The notes: a model not told the origin generated them from the letters alone. A stretch of DNA of 64,000 bases from Ceratodon purpureus (GCA_014871385.1 CM026423.1:10471952-10535951), one strand, 5' to 3'. Positions 49,165 to 62,009 are shown, counted from the stretch's first letter. Translations and numbers: made by a program.

Positions 49165-52100
49165 TCAAAAATTCATCGATAGTGAAGCCATGTTCCATCT
49201 GAAACTTAGATCTTCGAGGAGACTGTTTGCTTTCTTCTCGATCTCCTCATCTTTCATCTTAAAGATGTCGGGCTCCACCCACGGACTTGATTGAAACATT
49301 TCTTTCATCTGCTTCTCTAGCCTCTCCAATTCCTCCTGCCTCATTTCAGCATTCATTTTTTCCTTATCACTGTCTATGTCAACTGCCGGAAAGTCCACAC
49401 AAAGAAAATGCTTGCACTCCGGCAAAACCCTCTCAAGGAACTCACGGTTCTCATCTAGCCAGTCCACTTTATCGACCTTGGTGAAAAGGACAACAAAGTT
49501 CTTCTCGCCCCCTGAAAGAATTTGACGAAATGTAACCCAGATAACAATATCGACATAGTCCAACTTGCGTTTCTCTATCACGAAAATAATGTGGCTGTAA
49601 CGGCCTTTCACTTCTTTCAGGAATTCGGCTACCATCTTCCTATCACGAACGGTGCCGTCCTTGGGTTCACCAAAACCCATATTAGTGTCTACGACTGTCC
49701 ATCCTCTGCCAGAGTATGTCTTGCACGTGAGGGTGGTGCCTCTGACTCCGCCTCCTATGGGCGCCAAGGGGGAATCCTCAAGCTTGCCACTCACAAGCAT
49801 CTTTGCAAGTCTTGATTTCCCTGGCCCCGTCCCGCCGATGAGCACAACTCTCCCCTGCTCACCAATTGTGACCAAAGGTACCTCAGTCACAGATCTGCCA
49901 TGTGAAGTTGAAGCCTCACCATGTCCTTCACCTTGGCGATCGTCAGCTTCTGTACCCAAACAATTGTAACCCATCCCAATCACGAATCCCAATTATGAGA
50001 AATTCAACCTTTTAATACAAGAATATGATGTCTTTCTACATATTTAAAAAATTACATATTAAATCATCAAAAGAATAAATTGCACACCTGCAGACTCCAC
50101 TTGAATATTTTCCACTTGAAATGTTTCAAATTTGAAGAGAAGGGACAATCTTTTCCATGGTCCTTTCTTCTTCAAATCAAAAAGAACAAGTCTCTGAGAT
50201 GAATCAGAGGAATATGAGTAAAAGAGTACTTCATGGTTCCAAAAAGAGGTAAAAATTCGCACTTGAGTATGATCATTGTGAGTATGATCATTGTTGTGCA
50301 ATAGCCAATTGTAATCACCACTCGGCATAGAATCAAACTTTTCCCATTCCCAATTTTTTTCCAAGTCATTTTCACAATCGTCTAGACGCCAAATATGAAG
50401 AGCTTCTTGATCTGTAGTGGAGCAATATATACGACCATCCAAACATCCAACACCACAAAGTAAAGACTCAAAGTTGTCGCTTGGTGGTGTAATGAAGCCC
50501 CATTTATCGATATCCATGAAGAAAACTACAATGTCGGACCGCCAATGATATAGAATGAACACTATATTTTTGTTGTATACCACGGTCCCTCCTCGAGTCA
50601 TCCATTCTTGCATATCCCTTAGTGGGTACTTTGATGTTAGTTTTCTCCACATAGAAGTGCCATGGCTATTGGAATCATAGATGAGTGTATCACAACCATA
50701 ACCACCAATAATCACCTTGAACTGCAAAGTGTTTGTTGATGTATCCACTACCATGCACCTGATCATGTCAGGCTCATTGTCCTCATTGGTATAAGGCAAC
50801 ACAATAGCCTCATTCTTGTGCAAATTGACGACTTTTTGCACTCCATCGCATTTTTCAAAGTACAAGCCCTCTTTTGTCAAAAATGCATGAGATGTAAATT
50901 TCTTCTTACATATCCCGTTCCAATTCCACTTGCCGTTCAAAGGATCATACTCCAATAATCCACAAATGCGAGTGGGAAATCCCACAAGGTTCAATGCAAA
51001 GCTATGCTTTCCATTTGGATTCAAATCTGAGATGACAACAAGGTTGTACAATGAGAAAAATTGATGTCAAATTTTTATGTCCAAAGACATGAGAAATTAT
51101 TGGAAAATCATGATCCATATATATGTACTACTTGCATACCAATAAACCTTCTTGCCAATGCTGCTTCTCTTTATAATCATATTGTTTCACACTTTCCTAA
51201 TCGAAGTCTCTTTAACCATGTTAACTAATTTTATAGCAACGACTTTGACAAAAATTTAAATTTGAACAAAAAATTTAAGAAATAATCACAGAAATACATG
51301 ATGTAAAATAAGTGTCTCGTTTCTCAAATTTTGGTATAAGCACAATTCTCAAATCAACTCACAATATAGCAAAAACAACATTCAATACCTCATTTTAAAC
51401 AATAAATTAATTGGTTGAATTTGAACTTGTCCATAGTCTAGCTATCTCAAATTCACGTATTTCCACAATTTTCCACATTTTTCCACATTCCCCTCTCCAC
51501 ATTTTCTCACATATCTCTTTCCACATTTGTGAAGGAAGGTCAAGAATTACCTCCTGTAAATGCCTTCACTTCTTGAGGTTCAATTGAATATTGTTGAACT
51601 TGAGCTTGAGGAGTTGAAGGTTGAGATGCATCTAACTCCTTGCCCTTGCCCACATCACGGTTCGGCTTCTTGTTTGATACATCGCCCGCAATGGCAACCT
51701 CCTCGTCGATATAGTCAAAAACTGCCTTGTCCGAAACATCGCCCGGAATGGCACCCTCCTCGTCTGTACAGTAAGAAACCTCCTTGTATGAATCATTGCC
51801 CAGAATGGCAACCTCCTCGTCTGTATAGTCAGAAACCTCCTTGCCTGAACCATAGCCCGGAATGTCAGCCTCCTCGTCTGAGTAATCAGAACTGAAAGCC
51901 TCCTCGTCTGAGTAATCAGGACTGAAATCCTCGATTACTAGAGGGATATCAATACCAATACGTTTACCATCGATTGTGCCCCAAGGGGCATCAGTCTCTG
52001 GTCTGTGATACAGCACAAGGACACCTCGTGTGGTAAAAGCCTTATCATCGCCACTTTCATGAGCCTCGCCACTTTCGTGAGCCTCGCCATTTCCTTCACC

Positions 52101-52562
52101 CCGGCGACGCGGATCACCTCGACGATCGTCATCGCCAGCATCATTTCCTCCACCTCGGCTACGCTTACAGCCACCTCCACCATCGCCTGAGCCACCTCCA
52201 CCATCGCCTGAGCCACCTCCACCATCGCCTGAGCCACCTCCACCATCGACTGAGCCACCTCCACCATCGCCTGAGCCACCTCCACCATCGCCTGGGCCAC
52301 CTCCACCGCCTCGGCCACCTGCACCGCCTGGACCACCTCCACCACCGTCCTGCCCATCACTCGGCTCCAGAGCAAACGGCCTATCGAGATGATACTTCGT
52401 GTGCATCGTTTGGAACCCCTTCTTTGAGGATTTCTCGAACGAAGCAGAATGAAAACCGCTTTGCATACAAAACTCAGTGATCCCCACAACTACGGGCTCA
52501 TCCTGCGATCGCGAGTCACAACTTGGCATCCCCTCCCTAATGGGTTTAAATCTCTGATTCAT
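49165..52562 (-). CDS. fusion protein: Gly-rich/acidic repeats + propeller-like domain + AIG1-type GTPase
   Basis: Three exons join in phase 1: 52562-51551 (donor GGAG/GTAATT), 51026-50088 (acceptor GTCATCTCAG, donor CTGCAG/GTGTGC) and 49949-49165 (acceptor GGGTACAG), giving about 911 aa. The N-terminal part has seven or so GDGGGGS units and four 19-residue acidic repeats (YTDEEVAI-type). The middle part resembles F-box-associated/kelch-like propellers (CGLLEYDPLNGKW, TLIYDS, MWRKLTSKYP), but no F-box is seen. The C-terminal part is a P-loop GTPase with GGTGPGKS, DTNMGFGEP and FTKVD, followed by a charged helical tail, as in the AIG1/GIMAP family. An upstream in-frame ATG at 52703 is the alternative start. 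The function is unknown. The three parts could instead be separate genes, but all four splice sites and both phases agree with one mRNA. Confidence 0.65.
51690..51880 (-). repeat. 57-bp tandem repeats encoding acidic 19-mers
   Basis: Four consecutive in-frame units of about 57 bp. Translated units have the form EEVAILGNDSYKEVSYCTD with substitutions. They lie inside exon 1 of the fusion gene. Confidence 0.75.
52170..52310 (-). repeat. 21-bp tandem repeats encoding GDGGGGS
   Basis: Six to seven units of the form CCACCATCGCCTGAGCCACC on the plus strand, in frame on the minus strand as Gly-Asp-Gly4-Ser. It is probably a flexible linker and prone to length variation. Confidence 0.85.
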
Positions 52563-53320
52563 ATCGCCTTGAGTGCCTTTATGAAAGAACAATAGCTCCA
52601 CTCGAATCGGATGTGAAAGGTTCAAATATGTCGTTGCTTTGAAAGCATTGGGGGGAGGGGGAGAGCACAATAAAGTGGACCACAAAGTGACGCATGTGAT
52701 CATTTGGAAGTGATTATGAAGTGTGCTGTTTTTCAAAGCTCAAATCTGATTTTGAGCATTTTGGTGTAGTTTTTGAGCATTTTAGTCACTTTCTAAGGTG
52801 TCATAAGGTGTCTTACACACACCTTTATAAAAAGAACATCCTGAATTGAAACTAAATTTGACCATTAGTTCTAAATCATGAAAACAAACTTTTCCAAAGT
52901 CTTGATTTCTTCATTTACAGCCCTCTATTGTCTTTAGAAGATGTTTTTTCCAATTTAAAAAACAATGTTTGGTAAAAAAAAACACACAAAAAGTACCGCC
53001 AAAGTGACCCTCCTAAAAAACATCTCGGCGGTACTTTAGGAACCTTAAACTAATTAATGAGTATATGAATTTACTATTTTAGAATACCTCTTACACATAC
53101 AGAGGGCTGCACTTCATCAAAAGTGATTTCAAACAAAACCCTAAACCGTTATGTTCACTTTTCCAAATGACTACATTCACTTTGCCCGACTTCGGCGTCT
53201 CTGTTTTCCATTGTAAACTCAATTTATTTTCCCACAACTTTGGGAAGTTCAAGAAGATCAAGTCTACTTTCCGTATCCCAAACTTAATTTTGCGTTGACT
53301 TAACGGAGATCCCCCTTTCT

Positions 53321-53953
53321 CTAGTGTTTACGAAAGGGGCTGAAATTGGGGAAAAGATAAGCACTTTTTTGGTTCACTTTATTGTGCTTCCCCCCGGGAT
53401 CAGTAGTCAAATATGCCTTCAAATGTAAATTCTCTCCCGCATTTACAGTAGCAAACCGGTGATCTGTGTTCCTGAGTGCCTTTTGAGTACTCGCCAAGAA
53501 AATAATTCCTTCATTCGTGTTATGATCATATTCGGCTAGATAACACGGACGGTTTTTAGAGGGTTTTTTCTTTTCAGACTCTTTCTGGATGGATCCTTGT
53601 TTCGTTCCCATTGCTGTGCGACGCCGAGGTACAGAAACATACCAAACCCTCGTATCTATTGTCACTCTTGAAGGATGCCATTCTATTTCTTCTCCATCTA
53701 GGTACTGTTGCCGTTCCGCTCTTTCCGAAGAAGATAGGTGATGAAAGGAAGGTAACGGAGACGACCGTGGATTTTGATAGTTTATCTCTTTAGGAAATGT
53801 AGCGTTGGTGCTGTAGAATTTACCAGCCACTAATTTCTCATTTGCAAGCTCAGAAGCATTAGATCGCGAGGTATTCTGGTCATAAGCGCGCTCCATTTGC
53901 TGGTTGGACGCCAAATTCCCTCCAAGGACGGTCTCATTAATCCACTTTGGCAT
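53321..53953 (-). CDS. hypothetical protein, 210 codons
   Basis: An open frame from an ATG at 53953 (MPKWINETVLGGNLASNQQ) to 53321; the frame is open a further 14 codons upstream, so it may also be an internal or terminal exon. Composition is hydrophilic with balanced residues (for example NRPCYLAEYDHNTNEGIIFL), unlike translated spacer DNA. No family is recognised, and no transmembrane segment or signal is seen. It lies between the fusion gene and the OB-like gene, on the same strand as both. Confidence 0.4.
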   Translation of the reverse strand: MPKWINETVLGGNLASNQQMERAYDQNTSRSNASELANEKLVAGKFYSTNATFPKEINYQNPRSSPLPSFHHLSSSERAERQQYLDGEEIEWHPSRVTIDTRVWYVSVPRRRTAMGTKQGSIQKESEKKKPSKNRPCYLAEYDHNTNEGIIFLASTQKALRNTDHRFATVNAGENLHLKAYLTTDPGGKHNKVNQKSAYLFPNFSPFRKH

Positions 53954-54686
53954 CTCGCGTGTGTAGCTCCCAGCAGCACACAGCCGCACAAACACTTATC
54001 GAAAGCAGCCCGGAAGAGTTTCTGCACGCAGGTGGGAAATGCAATATCCATAAGCTGATCAGTCTCAATAGGATGCCAACTGACTGGACTCATGCTAAGT
54101 TCTATGCTCTACGTCTCCAGAGACTCATCAGATTGTCTTTGTGGTATCGAAATGGACCGGCCTCATTAGTCAAAGTGTAGAATATTGATATAGTAATCGC
54201 TTACCTTGAATTTAGTGGTAAGTTGTCTTAAGGTGCGGAGTCCTAGCATCTACTAAGATGGGACAGCCAATAGAATTCGAACAAAACTCGTTCTTTTACT
54301 TTCCAAGCTAACTCAAATCCCAGCCTATCAAGAGCAGCTTAAATGCGCGTCGCTTTTTTTCCTGAACAAGAAATTACACAGTCAACATCGTACACAGACA
54401 TGTCTGCACACCGAAACTAGCAGAACTTATGAACCGAAGTCAAACGTGCACGTGAGATTAAACCAAGAGAAAAGAGAACACCCGTCTCTATGAGCGTCTA
54501 TTTAAAACTCGGTACAAGTTTTTTTTTTTTTTTTTTTGAGAGCCTTCCAGTCCGTGAGTTCCCCAGTGTGGTGCAGGCTCTAGCAGCTGACAGCCAAAGA
54601 AACAGCTAAAGAAACAGGAATGCTCTCTTATGGAAATCAGATGACAATGAAGCTTCAAGTGAGTTAAGAGTTAGGATCACCGATAA
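53954..54686. other. spacer 3' of the OB-like gene
   Basis: Contains a run of 17 T at about 54520-54536, which would be a poly(A) on the minus strand, but I found no matching duplication around it. No gene is supported. Confidence 0.4.
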
Positions 54687-57600
54687 TCATACAAATCCAA
54701 ATAAATGTTGTTGCGCCTCTAATACGGACTGGACCACGGTAAGAGCATAGACCGGTTCAGCAAAGAGGACATACATGGCGGTCAACAGCTTTTCAGCTGT
54801 GTCATCAGCAACTGGACCGTTGACAAGGGATGCGTTCAACAATTGCTAACAAATATGTGACCTATGCCACACAGACAAACTGAGATACATACATAGGTAT
54901 CACAACCATCAACTCAGCGACAGACTAAGCATAATTTATAAGAAACAGCACAGATTCGGTCTAACCCCGAGACTTCCTCACCAGTCCTTACTAGCTCGTT
55001 CCCTCGTAACCCACAACAAACCTTAGAAACTCACCTCTAGAGTATTCACGTATCACTTGACCCGGTGAGAAAATGACAAAAGAAACCACGTCGTGCAGTA
55101 ACCTCTGATACTATATCTATGTTAGGTTAACACACACTCAAATAGAGCTCCCACAATATCTGCCCATTGACAAATTCGGCAAATAAATCAAGGCGTAGAT
55201 TCATATATTTAGATTCCGGACAAAGATGATTTATCTTGGCCGTCCGCAGCTTCTAAAGATTGCAAAGCTGATCACCGACAGTTTCGATTCAGTTCATATT
55301 CACGGAATTGCTAATCTGGATCAACAGACATGTTTCTCGAATGAATTCCTCCAGTGATACTGCTTGAGACTGCAAGGTCTGTGATTGCTGCATACCATCT
55401 GACTCTAAGGCTTCCAGGTTCCTCAATGCCAACGCGTTTCCAGGATATTGATAACTTTCTCTACTTCTCAAAATCATTTAGCAAATTACAAACTAGGCGA
55501 ATCAAAACGCCACGAACTAAATTACAGAAAGCACAACTTCTGCTCACGGATTTGAAACGAGCAAGCTACAGCGAGACCAAGTCCACAAAGAAGCACAGCG
55601 AAGAATTATCCCAGATTCAGATATCAGGAAACAAGATTCTCCTTTGATTCTACCGACAACCTGCACCAGGACCGATCTCTGCACTCCTCATATCATCAAC
55701 CTCTTCTAACCAGCCTGAATATCAAGTCTGAAAGGTGAAGGTATCACGTACAATTAGAACCCACACGTCATGGGCTGCTCTAGAAACCGGAATCTAGTGG
55801 CCCAATTAATCACAACAGTTACTCACATTAGCTTCTAGTCACCGGGCGAAGGATGACAAAATTCCAGCCAACCGGCTGGCACAGCGAAAGCACCGAAAAG
55901 GAAAGCTACGATCGCACGCATAAGGAATCGCTAATTTGGATCAAGAGACGTGTTTGATGTTAACCGTCTTATTAATCCCACCATCACCACCAACAAAAGT
56001 ACCCACTTCATTTCATGATGATTACAAGTTAAAAGTTAGGTATTTCTTTCATTGATTGGAGTAAATAAACAAACAAACATGACCACAGAAAACTAGATAG
56101 GTACGGTTCATTCGAATATTACCATCATTGCAGCAAAGAGATCGGCCGATGCTGGTCGCACTGCTGCAGGATAAGCTTGCCAATACCCTCAGCTTCAAAT
56201 CCTTGTATCTTCTTCAATACTCGTAAGTGCGTTGGACTTGAATTCCCAGAGGGCTTCTGCTTGTAGAAACCTCCTTGACTTCACGAGTGCAGATTATCAA
56301 CATCGTACCGTCCTAGCTCATCATGATTGGCAATCGTTGGAGCCTGATCAACATGGTCCTCCCTCAGATGTCTCTTAACTTTGGATATCCTTTCGCTGCT
56401 TATCGGCAATTTTGGGGCTGTAGCCAGATCAGTTCAGGAATCAGAAGTTCAAGGTACTCAAGACCACTAGTGCTCTCAGAGCTCCAATTAACTCCTAGAA
56501 GTCCACAAATGAACCAAATCTGAGTTTAATTTCTAAGTAGAATATAATCAAACTTCACCACACTCTAGCTCCATCATGAGTCTAAGATCCCAACCTTGCA
56601 CAAAACTTTAGCAGATCTGTCCCTCTCCCAAGAAACACGCATCCACTGAGGAAACCGATGGATCAGTAGAAGAACCAGAGAATCAATAAGACAGCTCAAG
56701 AAGAATGGTACCGCAAGTTATTCCTCCTGTGAGTGGGGCCGAGCGAAGTGTGCCCTGGTCCGCCCCTACCCAGTCGACCAACCTCGGCTTCACATCTAGA
56801 CCGTTCAACTAGTGTAAGCCAAACCCTACTGCAGAGGTTGCTTCTGAAACGCCAACAGAAAGCACGAAGTTAAACTACGGCAGGTAAGGCAAAATCCAGC
56901 CACACTGATACTAAGCCAAATATTCATATTGTACAGCAGGTCCTAGCGAGCAACGACAGCATGAGACAAGACGCCACAAAATGTTTACGAAAGAGATCAT
57001 GAACAGACGACGACATAGGATCAAGTGGATTGGGATTCAAGGTTACCGTACTGCAAAAGCAAGGGACGAAGTATCCGCGGCCTAAACTCTTACATGACCA
57101 CCCGACGTGTGTGGTTGGAAGTTGTAGCAACCCTTGCAACACTGAAAGTCTCCAAGAGTGGAGTGCGGTGGTCACCAACAATCGCCTGAACTGGGTGAGA
57201 AGAAGCTGTCTAAGAATATGGTAACGTAAACCATGATGCTCGCCGAGATGGCGGAGAAGACAACGGAACAGTGCTCATGACTCCTCAATACAGTAACTCC
57301 TTTACAATGTCAAAGTCCAAAGAGGCTAACACGAATACAGAGTCATCGGTAACATGAATACAGACATTCATAAGTTACGTGATTGCAAACATTCATCAGT
57401 AAACTTGGTCCACATTAATTTAGATGTCATGACAATGTCAAATTTATTATGATGTCATGTTGACATCAGTTCACATCGTGGGAATGATCCATGTGCTGTC
57501 AACTGGGCATCCCTGTAATTTGGAGGCATTCTACAGTGAAGTGAACAGTGTGAGCATTGCCTTGTGTTGATCAATGCCTGATTGAAGACCCTCATTTTAC

Positions 57601-60115
57601 CATTAGTATAATATCATGAAAATTCCAAGATATGGGTGTTCTACTACCATAGTACCATAGCAGGTTTGCCCAAAAATAATAGTAATAATAAAAAAATAGA
57701 AAATTTTGAAGACAAGAATTTTGAAATGAAAACAGAATAAATTAGTTTTGAAATATTTTGAAACCATTCAAAGCCATTTTTAGTGATTTTTTATTAAAAA
57801 ACAAAAATTGAGAAATTCAGTTTTTGAAAAGCAAACCTTATTTTTCAAAAAAATAATAATTTGTGCTATGGTGTTACTGGAACTTGATAAGTTTGCACTC
57901 TATAATTTGAAGGCATTCTAATTCATTTTTATTTATTTTTCTATGCTAAAACATTTGCAAACGTATACATAATGCAAAAGCAAGACCTAATTTCAACCAT
58001 GTCGTACTTTGTAGGCATGCACTACATTGCTGTTGGATCCATATTTCTTGTTGGGTGTCTATGTCTAAATTCATTTCTTGGATGCTATACATATTTTATA
58101 CTTTTGTACAGTAACTCAATGTCTTTCATTGCCGCTTTTGTCAGAATTTCATAAATGATTTTGTAATTTAAATAATAAGTCTAAACTTAAGCTTAGTTTG
58201 CCTCTATAATTAATCTATAGCAGCACGGATTGTATGTGTTCATTGGCGATTAACCCTGGTCCCTAAGCTCTTTGCCAAGCTAGTGACCTGCATGAAATGA
58301 GGAATGTCCCAGAAAATTTGAAAATGTCTATTTTTTTACGATTTTATCTTCTTTTAATTTTAGTTTTAATTTATAATTATTTTTAGATTATGAATTATAG
58401 TCAATTTAAAACAAATCCTAATTTAGAATTTTGTTGTATATAAATGCAACTACTTTAATTGCTCTCATCTTGGTAATCAACTTGGTTCTTTTTCTACATA
58501 TAAGCCACATTTAAGTAAATCCGGACTTTCAAAGTCCCCTTCCTAACTCTGGTACATTGAAGGGCCCTTCACCTTGATATATCTGGACAGTGATTTACAT
58601 GCCTTGAGCTCGAGCCCCTTCATAAGCACAAGTTCCTTAGCGCGAGGAAACAACTGTTCCTACTTTAATTTCCCTTCTAGTTCAGTTGCCGTGATGAGGA
58701 GGACGGGCGCTGGTTTCAGGGTGTCAAGTAGCTCGCCAGACAAGTGGGAGCCGGTTGTTTCCCCACAAGGAGTGGAGGAGCTTCGTCCGTGGTTTATGGC
58801 AATAGAACGCGTCTGTGGTCGCGGTATAGCCATTCCAATTTCCCGTGTGGAACCGCATTGCACGCCTAATGCAGCCAAGTGTGGAGTGGAACTGGACTAT
58901 TGCACATACTCTAGAGCAAGTGCAAATTATGGACGCTTTCGGCATCGAGTTTTCCCTCTCCACCGGGGAGGTCTTCTCTAGGGCTGATTCAAATGAGGAG
59001 GAGAGCGTGGATTCGGAGAGCCCACCACAGTAGTGACGAGGTGGAATGTTATCTCCCCGTAACCCTAAACACAACAACCCTCAAATTATTCTCCTTCCAA
59101 TGGTTGGTGTTATATACCTAAATGAATAAATCATATAAAAAATAGTCTCATAAGGACAAGCTGGATATATCATTATATCATAGCTGTAAATTGAATACAC
59201 TCTGTCTCTTTTTGTACAACTTGTATAAGTAGTATGTATGATTATTCTGGGAACAATGGTAAGACGAACTCAACTATGCAAAAACAATTAAGATCAATGA
59301 AGAATAGTATAATAGCAGAACTTCTGTCACATTTAAACCATGTCTGTAATAAACTTATAATTATTATATATGCATCTTATAACTTAATGATCATAGAAGA
59401 ATTTTAACACTTTTAACATGCACTTTTACAGTGAGATGTAGAATTAAATATCAACATGTAATAAGGCTATGTACATTACCAGTGAAGTACCGTAACAAAA
59501 CCTTACGACTAGTATAAACTCCGTGATATGATTAAATGCAAAGACAATCTTCAAGTAGAAAGATAGGTCCAGGATGCACACCTGGTTGAGCCATTAGTGT
59601 CGCCAATGTGATCGGCTGGTTCCCATAGCGTAACATCGAGGCTGCAAGATCAGGAAAAATAAAACAAAAAATGCCGTATCAAAGTTTGGTTACATCCAAT
59701 CGTCAATATTCATCAAATGCAAGAATAAACATGCAAACAGAATGACTTCTACATGCCCATTCAGAGGACAATCCTCACTGTGAGAACCAAAAGATTTGCA
59801 AGAAGAACCTCCCATGGATCCGACTGATCTACAAAGGAAATGCAAAAACGAAGACAATTGTCTTCAAATGACTAAACAAATCCGTGCTAGTTACTAAGAA
59901 ACTTAAGCCACTCTAAGAATTAAAGTATATCATACTCGGTTGTGCCCAGAAATTACCGAAGTCTGGACAGCATCTTAGTACATACAAGGATGAGTTGATA
60001 GAATATCTAGGTTAGGAGTAAAGATACCTCAATCATCTAGAAATCTCTTAGCCACTTGCAGTATCGGCACATGTGACTGATTTGATTGAACATGCTTGGT
60101 GCGAAGCTCGTCCAC
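54687..60115 (-). CDS. multi-exon gene with OB-fold-like segments (5' end not found)
   Basis: Eight small exons on the minus strand join with consistent phases: 60115-60056, 59828-59779, 59641-59582, 58780-58664, 57050-56989, 56494-56458, 55460-55304 and 54845-54687 (stop), 702 nt or 233 codons. The reading passes through HGRFFLQIFWFSHLDVTLWE, then PAPVLLITATELEGKLNTVT and LNPNPLDP, a strand pattern like the OB folds of RPA1/MEIOB-type single-strand DNA-binding proteins. It then runs into a helical C-terminus (VVQSVLEAQQHLFGFV). The family assignment is tentative. The acceptor at 58780 is weak and the first exon is not identified; a candidate ATG frame lies near 60.3 kb. Large introns include AT-rich DNA at 57.3-58.5 kb. 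Confidence 0.5.
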
Positions 60116-61121
60116 CTGCAATCGACTTGTCTGAGTTGAAACGAATTAAGAGAGATAGAGATGAGCGAGGTGGAGAGGGTTATACTTTAGAGTTCATCTT
60201 TGGGTAGTCCGGAAACAGGGTGAGAATCGGTAAACAGTGCTCGCTCGCCGTAGAATAGTTGAGTATAGTACAAGGCACGTCTCTGCAGACTGGCAAGGGG
60301 GAAGGGACTGATCCCCAGTAAGCGCATTATAAAACCATATTTTGACTTTGGCTGCCACCAGTCTTGGACCGCGTTAATCCTTAAAAGTCCCTTGGGGATA
60401 GGATATACATATTACATTGTCGTAAATTTGAGATTTGCTACCAACAAGAAATTCTAAATTGAGATCTTAACCCTTTGGAGCCTAGGCAACCATAATGTGG
60501 TTGCAAAGCTCACTCGGGAGTGAATAACTTGAAATCCAAAATGATTTTGTTCTCAATTATACCGATTCAGATTTCCGTTGTACTCATATGTTCATGATGC
60601 AACAATCAGATCTCAATTTTGAGTAGTCTAGGGGGTCCAAATTGATGAAAATACATTTGTATAGCAATATACAGCAACCAAAAGAAATGCAGAATTGAAG
60701 AGAATACGGAGAAGAGAGTACAAAAGATAAAGGTCTTGGTGGGATGAACTTCGCTCATGAAGAAAGTTTTAGTCCATGAGTGGTTGTTTCCATTGACATT
60801 GTAAATGTAAAAGGATGATTTTCTAGAACAAGAAGTAATGTGTCATTGGAGTAAGGCTAACATGATTGCCATAACAATACACATCCTTGTCGATACAGTA
60901 TTGAGTCATATTGTACATATAGTGTATAAAGAGTAAAATAAAATAGATTTGAAGTTTTTTATTTTCTATTTTTCTTTTATGCATACATTTTGACTCTTCA
61001 ATCGTTGAAGATTGCATTACATTTGAGTCATGTCAATGAAGCCTAGTGTGCAAAAGACATGCTAAACCATATACCATTTTCATGCCTAAACCTTAAAAAT
61101 CCTCTAAATCTTTTACTAATT

Positions 61122-61126
<5 letters not shown>

Positions 61127-61157
<31 letters not shown>
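61127..61157. repeat. (TA)n microsatellite
   Basis: About 15 TA units, 28 bp before the left end of TIR element copy E. Confidence 0.9.
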
Positions 61158-61159
<2 letters not shown>

Positions 61160-61185
61160 AAATTGTTTTATCCTAAAGATGTTAA

Positions 61186-62009
61186 CCCCTTATGTCAAAA
61201 TCAACCCGATCAAGGTCGATTTCGACCTGGTCAAGCTTGCAGTTACTAAACTTAGATCAAATGAAGTTTCTACTTTTAACAGATTGTAGAGTTTTTTCAT
61301 ACATTTTTGAAAAGTCATCTCATGCTTCAAAATTCCTCATACTTTAGGAGATATTCCAAGTCAAAATACTATTTGAAATCTGCCCAAACTGCGGTATATG
61401 CTCATTTATTCTCAAAAATTGCCCAAAATCAATTAAAATGCAGAAACTTCAAAAATTCACCAAAAATTGAGATTTTACTTTTTTTCAAGTTTTGTTTTGT
61501 ATTCAAGTAAATAAGGTTTCAAGGCATGAGATCACCGTTTGGATTTTAAATCCAATTATTCTTCAAATGCCTTTCTTATTGTCAAAGATTGGCATTTGTA
61601 ATTGAATTTCACCAGACCTCTATGTGAACAATCAAGCATTTCTTTAGATTTTATAGGTCATACGAGGGTTAAAATTGCAAAGGCATGTTCCTAACTCACC
61701 TCAAAACAAGAATTTGAAGAGCCTCATATCAATTTTTCTACCAAAACTCGTATTTTTGGCCTTCAAAAAACTAGTTACCCTTTTTTTAACAAACAAAAAA
61801 AACTTTCTTTCCATCTTTAAACATTACGTCTCACAATTGGTAAGATATTTGAATTTATGACTTGACATACATATGCATATACAAGTTAGGTACAAGATCT
61901 TACAGTTGCATACTCAAAAATACATCAAAAATTAAAAATTTGCACCTTGCATTTAAAGATGGTTGTTTTGAGGGTTTTTTGCAATTTTTAGGGCATTCGA
62001 CATTAGAGG
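61186..62009 (+). mobile_element. TIR element copy E (TTAA family)
   Basis: 824 bp flanked by TTAA on both sides. Ends CCCCTTATGTC and GACATTAGAGG are diverged from the CCCCTAAAG consensus but still mirror each other (ATGTC/GACAT). Internal motifs CCAAAAATTGAGATTTT and AAGATCTTACAGTT match copies A and B. It has no coding capacity. Confidence 0.6.

Noticed and set aside
54520-54536. Run of T as the poly(A) of a minus-strand retroposon
   Set aside because: No flanking duplication or recognisable element body was found.
56700-56880. GC-rich stretch considered as a structured ncRNA (SRP, RNase MRP)
   Set aside because: None of the conserved motifs of these RNAs could be matched; it lies in an intron of the OB-like gene.
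58574-59077. Plus-strand ORF of 135 codons and overlapping minus-strand ORFs around 58.6-59.1 kb
   Set aside because: The plus-strand frame has no motif or splice partner. Only the minus-strand exon 58664-58780 fits a phase-consistent gene.
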